Assembly (NCBI GenBank): GCA_015501605.1
Contig: JADNRZ010000006.1
Coordinates: 248,001-312,000 of the forward strand
DNA length: 64,000 bases
Direction of reading: 5' to 3'
Origin: Panaeolus papilionaceus
Taxonomy: Eukaryota > Basidiomycota > Agaricomycetes > Agaricales
Shown here one piece after another: positions 57,307-64,000 of the stretch (positions are counted from its first letter, which is position 1; every line of letters begins with the position of its first letter). The notes below the pieces were generated by a model. It ran no database searches. It worked only from the letters and a program-made list of their open reading frames with translations, and was not told the DNA's origin. The position numbers and the translations under genes were made by a program.

Positions 57307-60140
57307 TTCATTTCTTCCTGAAATATTGCGCAAGTGTTTTTGCTTTGTTTTCCGCATCATTCTTTGTCCACAAGTCACGCTGATAATGGAGGTTCATGGA
57401 AAGAGCTTTGATGGAGCCTTTGGTCCGCGAGCGCTCTAGATGAGTAGCGCGAGCGTCAGCTGGAAAAATATACGTTAGTCATCGAACGACAACCAGGCAT
57501 AGTGAATACGTCATACATATCTTGGAATGAAGCGCCTCTAACTCATCCCGAAGAGCCTTTAACCCAACGAGGGGTTTGGATGCTGAGTGATCTCGTTCAG
57601 TTAACGTTTTTTTCACATCTTGTCGTTCTTGGTTCACATATCCTCTGATATCGGATATCGCAACTCCAAGTATTGTGACATAAAATCCGAGATTAACATA
57701 GTCGGTCTCTTCGCGAATAACAAATTTCGCAGAACAACTGGGGGCCCGCTGGAATTGCCTTAGGATGTCCTCAATCGGTGGCTTGTCAGAATACGTGACC
57801 TGTGAATGGGGTTTTATGAACTTGAGTAGACAAATGACATTAGGGACCACTCACAGAATCAACGATGGTCCGATCCATGATCACACAGTAGGCAATATAG
57901 TTTGCGAGCCTTCGAGTGACGCCAGACCCTTGAGCAAGCAATAACACAGCATTGCACTGAATGCTTGGCTGAAAAGTACTAATAAAAGTCAAGACCCTTG
58001 AACAGAGCTCAATCTCCTAGAAGTAGCGTCAAACGATATTCGTTATACATATTGACAAACACACTTTAGACCATTCTGCCTCTGCTAAATTGCAGATGGA
58101 ATCCACAAGCTGAATGACGTCTTGTTGGTTATCCGGTGTAGTGGATTCGTCGAGTGCAATAAGTAATAATGCAGTCACGAAGTCAGGGATTTCGTCCAAA
58201 GCTAATTTCCCGTGCCTGGAAGGTGTTCAATGTCGCAACCTGGATTGGAAAAGGTGTACATACTTCGCAAATATACCAAGAGATGTGGTGAGTCGGAAGA
58301 TCGCGTCTTCGCGGTCTTCAAGATCCATGGCTCCCAGAGGGCCAATTGAAGGAACGGCCCAATTTTGGGCAGTTAGAACATCAGGATCTGCGCCAAGTGC
58401 TCGAAGTACCCCCAGCAATTTGTCGAAGGAAAGGGTGGGTATAGTTTGTGCAGCCAACCATTCTACTGTGCTTTGCATCGTCTGATCGATAGCAAAACCC
58501 TTTGGTGAGAGCTCTAGGCAATAGTGAGTTTATGTGAATGGGTACAGAGCAAAAAGATCAACTCCACCTCTCTCGAGCACAGTTCCGGATAAGTGTGCCA
58601 AATCATCCGCCGACATTGCTGTGGTATAGTCCACCCTAAGGAGGGATGCAGTGTGACGCTCATCTAGGAATAACTATCAGTAATTTTCAAGACATAACTA
58701 ATAGAGAAATCTTACCGCATTGCTTGATGAGCGAGTTGACGGTGATAGCGATATCACTCTTTCCAGGTAGCTGGTAAACTGGGGCAGTGCTATCAACCTC
58801 CATGATGGAATGAATGTCCTCCCACCAGAGATGTATTCCACGCGGTCTTTGAAGTTGAGTATCTTCTTCCTTGATGGCGACGTCTCTCTCAAGGATCCCA
58901 ACAATTTCTTTACCAGTATCCCGGAATTCATCTTCGTTATCCACACTGGCGCGCTTACGACCAGACTTTGCCTGGAATAAACCTTTGCTTTTAATGGCAA
59001 GATTCAGGGCATCTGTCCCCCGGAGTCCTTCGTCATCTGATTCTTCATCAGTATCGGCGATTGAGTTGAATAGGTCCATTCCTTTTGCAATGGCATCTGC
59101 ACGACGAATCGCCTCGTTCCCTACACCCTTCTTTTCTGCGGCCTTTTTTTCTTTAAGAAGTGCATCGAAGGGGTTGGCCATCTTTCTTGGCGGAGGCAGG
59201 AGAGAATTTGTTTGTTTACTAGCTTTCGTGGGCCCAGTGGGAGACGGATTGCGTTTGCGCAGGGTATAACGACTTGATGGATCACTTTCAGGCTCAGGCT
59301 TGGTCATAACGCTGATATGGTATGAGATCTTGTACAGACACTCTCAAAGAAAAATAATCACATACACACGAGTTGTGGTCATCAATGGAAATGGAACATC
59401 TTCTTCATCACTATCATCATCAAGGGTTTCTTGAAATTCGAGGGCTGCTGGTTCGGGGCTAGAATGAACAGCTGCATAAGCGCGTTGCTTTATTTGTTCA
59501 ATGATTTGAGCTGTTTTAGCTGTTGCATCAAGAGCGACGGGGGTTGTTGGCATGTCTAATGACTGGTTTGAGGACGATGAAATTGCGGGAGAAACATGGC
59601 TGGAAGGTATTGGTGAGGTACCGCAGCTCGAGGAAGGTGAAGATTTGTCCGACGTCAACTGTTGTTGCCCCAAGGATGGTCGAGAAGTATCCGTGACTAA
59701 CATTGCAGTTGACAATTCTTCTTCATCAGACTGGCTGCTAGGAACCAAACTGGTAGCTCGGTTTGGAGGATCTTGTCTCGATGACAGACGTGCTTTCTTT
59801 TTGTCTGGACGTTTTGGCTAGCAGAGAACATCAGGGACACTTTTACTCAAGTTAAGGAGAAGCATACAGTCATAAACGAGACAGACGCTGGGTCAGAGAT
59901 GTTTAAAGGATGCCTTTCAGGGGAATGTGACCTTTTCCTAGACACTTTTCGGAGAGGAGTCGAAGACTGTTTTGATGATGACGAAGCGGACTGAGTTGCT
60001 GAAGATGTCACTGCAGACCTAGTTGGCGTTGTAGTGGCTTTTGGAGAAGTAGCAGGTGGTTTGGCTTTAGGAGCGCGAGCAAAAAAAGAAGTCAAAGGCT
60101 TTTCTCCACCAGATGGTTTTTTTTTATCTTTTCCTGGCAT
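57307..60140 (-). CDS. nuclear protein with PIP-box-like motif; possible CANIN/SLF2-like
   Basis: The ORF starts MPGKDKKKPSGGEKPLTSFF. The segment KPLTSFFARAPK resembles a PCNA-interaction (PIP) box, and basic stretches (RKVSRKRSH) look like nuclear signals. Exons 1-3 (60140 to ~59892, ~59821 to ~59371, ~59302 to ~58718) encode an S/T/E-rich disordered N-terminus. The C-terminal half is helical: IHLWWEDIHSIMEVDSTAP, TVEWLAAQTIPTLSFDKLLG, LALDEIPDFVTALLLIALDE, IREETDYVNLGFYVTILGVA; the end is LAQYFRKK. This resembles the CANIN domain (SLF2, recruiter of SMC5/6), but that match is from memory of its general character and is not certain. About ten short introns. Convergent with RAD10, 243 bp between stops. 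Confidence 0.6.
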
Positions 60141-60352
60141 TTTTAAATTTTTCTTTTTACTTGCCTGTATATTCGCTTTTCAAGTAGGATGTAGTATGGT
60201 ATCAAGAAACAAAGCAGTTAAAACAGAACAAAACACGAAATCCAATTTGAATTTCCCCTCTCTTTCATTCGTGTGACATTATTCCACGTGTATTCGTGAC
60301 AGTGGCGAACGTGACATCATTAAACTACAACTAGTCAAAGATAGGAGGTGTT
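60141..60352. promoter_or_regulatory. intergenic, PIP-box gene promoter / amidohydrolase 2 3' end
   Basis: 212 bp. It contains a CACGTG box at 60295-60300 and a TGACATCA-like ATF/CRE half at 60311-60318 (CGTGACATCATT). These belong to the PIP-box gene by position. Confidence 0.45.
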
Positions 60353-63300
60353 CTATAAAAAGTCTATCGTCTCTCTTTGAGCAGATATAATAGCAACTAC
60401 TTTTGCATCTTGGTCAACCAACTCCCCTCCTCTAGTTGCAACCAAGTCTAAATCGTGGTCAGAAATATCCAACCCAAGAAGTTTACGCATATTGGTGGAT
60501 CCAAGAGCGAGGGCCTCCTCTTTGGACAGACGATTGCCACTGTCAATGGCCACCTGCGGGATATCAGTGCATGTATGAAACATGAGGGTAAGACGACCTA
60601 CCCAAGCTACTTCAAATGGAAGATTTCTGGCCAACCATATATGTTCACAACCAAGTCCAACCACTACGTTGTGTGCCAAAAGTTCTGTTACAGCCGTTGT
60701 GTTCGTGAGAGGAGGACCTGGTAAACTATGTGCCAGATGAACAAGACTTCAGATTGTTGTGATATTTGGCTTGCTTACATTCTTCGGCTTTCCCATGTAT
60801 AAGGGAATGAGCGAGGTGGGTTCAAAATCACGCCTATTTCTGCTTCAGCTAGCTCCTTGGCAAGCAAATGCGCCTCAGCACCGCCCACGATTGTCATCCT
60901 GATACTGCTCTGCAATTCGGTGTCTATTTCTTTCTTGATGATAATCAATGTGGCGATGATGTCTGCTTCGTGTGTTTCCACTATCAACGGTATTCTACCC
61001 TGAAATTTACGTCAGTAACAAATGCCCATCTAAAGTCAAAATATTTACCTGTTTTACTTGACCAAACCAATAGCCCAGTTCACCGCCCCCAGAAGAGTGC
61101 AGCTTACGCCGCAGGACCGCAATTTGAGAGCTAACGCTGTGACCTGGGAAGTGTCCGATGGCCATATGCACGGCAGTCACTTCTTGCACTATTGACCCTT
61201 TGTGCATTCTGTTCAGGGATCCTAGTCGAAATGCCGTAGCGAGTCCGATAAAGAAAGATTCATGACTCGGTGCTGTAATTCCATATGTAACCTAAGTCAC
61301 AACTTTGGTCAGCGACAGCTTGAAAAGGTTGTCAATGAAATGTTCACCCCAGCACGATACGCTAGGCTGTGACGGGATGATTAATCAATGCGACGCGCTC
61401 ATAACATGCAACGAGGAACACGTACAGGGCATCCCTTGTGCCAAATACCAAGCCATCGACGGCCCTTATCATAGCAGTATCGCCTCCAAGGATGTCGACA
61501 GTTTGTTTCTCAAGCGGATCAAACACAACCCCATCGTTTGTAGACGGTTCCTCGAAGATTGTCTGAAGGCCCAATCGAGACCCAAAAGAAACAAGACCAG
61601 GACTTATGGAACCCCCTTCAAGATCGACAAATGTGACCACGCCTTCCTCAGCTGTTCGAAGGAAGTCAGAGCAAGATCCAGAGCATAATACCGATCCGCC
61701 ATGAACGACGACGCTCCCTGGAAACTGAAGCTGCGTGGATCGCATAACACCATCATGCACACTGTAAATAGAGGATACATTGGTAAAGCAGGTATACTCG
61801 GTCCAGTCAGGTTGATTGGGTTCCAGGGGAGGCAGGCCATCATATTTGACTGCTTTTTCAGCCTCGTCGCCAAAGTTTGGGACTTTGGGTGTTAACTGAA
61901 AATTATGTGGTTTTTCAACCACGATACTCGAAGGTAGCTGGGGGATGCCGTCAATCAGGACCTGAATTGGGGTAGCCCCCAACGCGAGTGGGTGACTATC
62001 CCAGATAACAATGTCTGCGGGTGGATAAATCACTACCACAATGTACAGCAATAACTACCTTCCTCACCAGCGTCGTATCCTATGGGCAGTGGTCAGAACA
62101 ACGAACAAGCTTGGGGCATGTGGATTGGGAATACCTTCTCTGATGTACCCTATCCTATGATCCATCCCAAGCATTTCAGCGGGCGCGGTAGTAACAGAGG
62201 CAATCGCCAGATTGGGTGCAAGACCATAGAAGTAGGCTTGCTGGGCCTCGTGCAGCAAATAGCGAGAATTGACGAATGGATGATCGCTCTTTCTCACTGT
62301 CAGTTTCAGGAGTTCCATATCTTCGAATTGTTTCATATACCTTGATCACAACTTTCAGTCCATGGCTTGCAAGAACTCGTGAAGCAAACTCGGAAGCACG
62401 ATACGCCTCGAGCTTATATCTGGTCCCATTGAGTCTTTGTGTAACTTTGAAATTGATTAATACGGTACCTTGCTGCAGATGCGAACAACGCGATGGCGGG
62501 AGGTCTACCTTGATTGACGATAGGAAATCAATACCACACTAGCGGACAACAGCCAGAGTTTACAGAACTAACCGTAGGCCTCTTTAACACGCTCCGGGAT
62601 GAGATAAGCTTCGCTTGCATGATGGAAGGCCGCAATCTCGAAGTTGAATTCATTGGAAAGCTTGCATTATCTCAGCACGGCCATGAACAGGAGGCAGATG
62701 ACGCTGAAACATACCCGAACCATTGCGTCGATGTCTGAGGCGGAATAGCAGTGAACGTTGACCTAAGAAAAGGGGCGTAAACACATATTCGGAAAATTCG
62801 AATCTGACTCGGTATGGACTCGGTATGCAACTCACTTTTACTCTTCCTCTTAAGACGTCAACAAGGGACTCCCATTGCAAGACGTCGGGAAAATCACCCA
62901 AATCATCCCAACGTCCCTTGAACGCAGTTTCGCAAAATTCGTCTTGTCGCTTTTTTATCTGGCTGGCAGTGTTATAGCTATTGGGTGCATTGCATGTGAG
63001 ACTGCGGGTGATCATGAAGAAGCCACAGAAAAGCTATTCAAACGCACGCTTGACGTATGGCCCAAATAGTGTCCATTCGGACATCGTCAAAGGAGTGGCC
63101 TGTCGAATGTCGTTGATAAATATTGCACTTTAACGATCTAGTCAACCTGCTTACTGGGATTCTCGCCTGCGAAAGTATTTAGATCAGATATATAAAATGA
63201 CAGATTCGAGTCGAGTCAACTGACCGCATGCATGTCTAAAAGTAATTACAGGTTGTTAGCAAATAGTACGGGGGCGCATTCGTGAACGTACTTCATGTGT

Positions 63301-64000
63301 CTCCAGCGAGGTGGAAGATTGGGGTTCGGGAATGACTGATTAATGTGGTAAGGAGGTTCTAACAACATAGAGGATGAGGATTTTTCTGAAGTCTCTCGAA
63401 GTTTCACAACGTAAGCTTGGCCACCTACACAGGGCCTCTAAGTACGATGCACGTTAATTATTGCGTGTCCACTGACCAATTGCAGCTGCTGAACCAGGTA
63501 GGACAAGTGAGGTGGTCACTCCTCCAGATATAGCCAAGAGGTAGGACTCGTCATGGGTGTTTAATCCATCCAAACTTCTAAGCCAGGGGTGAATCGTTCC
63601 CTTCAAAGAGTTGTCATCGATGGCGCCTTTCAGCTCCGGAGAAGGAGCGTTCCCGATATGAGAGTGCCCATCAACGAGACCTGGGGTGACCCACGCGTCT
63701 TGCGCGTCAATCTCGATCAACCTTCCGTCGTAACTCTCATTCAACCACGGACCCCCCAACCTTCCAACAGTTTTAATGAGGCCGTTATCAATGAGTATAT
63801 CGCTCCTAAGAACTTCTGTCCCGTTGTTTCTACCAGTCCATATCTTGCCATTTCGGATAAGAATTGGGCGAGTTCCTTCTTCAAAGCGGTCTGATCGTGA
63901 GCGGCGAGTATGAAGAGTAGATGAAGCTGGCTTCAAAGCGAGTCCACGACATTTTGCGAGGATGTCGTGTGCATGAGGAGGGACCTTGTGTCCCGTCAAA
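60353..64000 (-). CDS. amidohydrolase-like protein, copy 2 (5' end outside window)
   Basis: Paralog of the gene at 52087-55843, on the same strand. The window ends inside the first visible exon (residues ...TGHKVPPHAHDILAKC, corresponding to SGHNETAVPINAKDII in copy 1), so the membrane anchor lies outside. Blocks match copy 1: ILIRNGKIWTGRNNGTEVLR, AWVTPGLVDGHSHIG, HDESYLLAISGGVTTSLVLP, HACG-GENPS, VNVHCYSASDIDAMVR, AFHHASEAYLIP, SDHPFVNSRYLLHEAQQAYF, WDSHPLALGATPIQVLIDGI, ALGSTNMRKLLGLD. The visible exons appear to stay in frame from 64000 to the stop at 60353, with no obvious frameshift, so it looks like a functional gene. Junctions were only partly traced. Confidence 0.8.

Overview
This window is nuclear DNA from a filamentous basidiomycete, most likely an Agaricomycete. 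The evidence is dense packing of intron-rich genes on both strands, introns mostly 45-70 nt long, several micro-exons, and a protein set (Zn2Cys6 regulators, Fun30, Rmt2, Csf1, DUF1746 protein) typical of that group. No rRNA, tRNA or CRISPR was seen. Two genes run off the edges: COG2 at the left and an amidohydrolase at the right. Species cannot be named from this sequence.

Layout, left to right. 1-5.5 kb: COG2 (-), a six-exon hemerythrin-like gene (+), a PRKRIP1/DUF1168 gene (-), RMT2 arginine methyltransferase (+), the TRAPP subunit BET5 (+). 5.7-9.5 kb: a Fun30/SMARCAD1 remodeller (-). 10.2-11.4 kb: a divergent mitochondrial carrier (+). 11.4-13.0 kb is gene-poor. 13.0-14.5 kb: Zn2Cys6 factor (+). 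15.6-21.8 kb: U2AF35 (+), ALG14 (-), APC8/Cdc23 (+), a GLTSCR-domain protein (+). 22.0-26.7 kb: a CLC chloride transporter (+) and SmD3 (+). 27.4-31.3 kb: SDHAF4 (-) and a large Zn2Cys6 regulator (+). 31.7-33.8 kb: NSA2 (-) and YIP1 (+). 33.8-44.8 kb: the giant lipid-transfer protein CSF1 (-). 45.4-48.7 kb: a DUF1746 (Dsc4-like) gene and an unrecognised four-span membrane protein (both -), with a MITE between them. 49.2-52.0 kb: HDA1 class II deacetylase (+). 52.1-64.0 kb: two paralogous amidohydrolases (-) flanking RAD10/ERCC1 (+) and a PIP-box-like nuclear protein (-).

The genes are mostly housekeeping and do not form one pathway. Themes recur: Golgi/ER trafficking and glycosylation (COG2, BET5, YIP1, ALG14), splicing (SmD3, U2AF35, PRKRIP1), chromatin (Fun30, HDA1, GLTSCR), ribosome biogenesis (NSA2), and genome stability (RAD10 and the neighbouring PIP-box protein).

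Exon junctions given for individual genes were read by hand from GT/GC-AG sites, phase and remembered family conservation. Where every exon was traced, the summed coding length is a multiple of three. Large genes (Fun30, CLC, CSF1, both amidohydrolases, the 27.8 kb regulator, the PIP-box protein) are given as spans and only partly resolved into exons. The most notable findings are extreme micro-exons (NSA2, HDA1, the hemerythrin gene, probably SmD3), a MITE with 25-bp inverted ends and a TA duplication, a relic of a Ty3/gypsy reverse transcriptase, and the split amidohydrolase pair.
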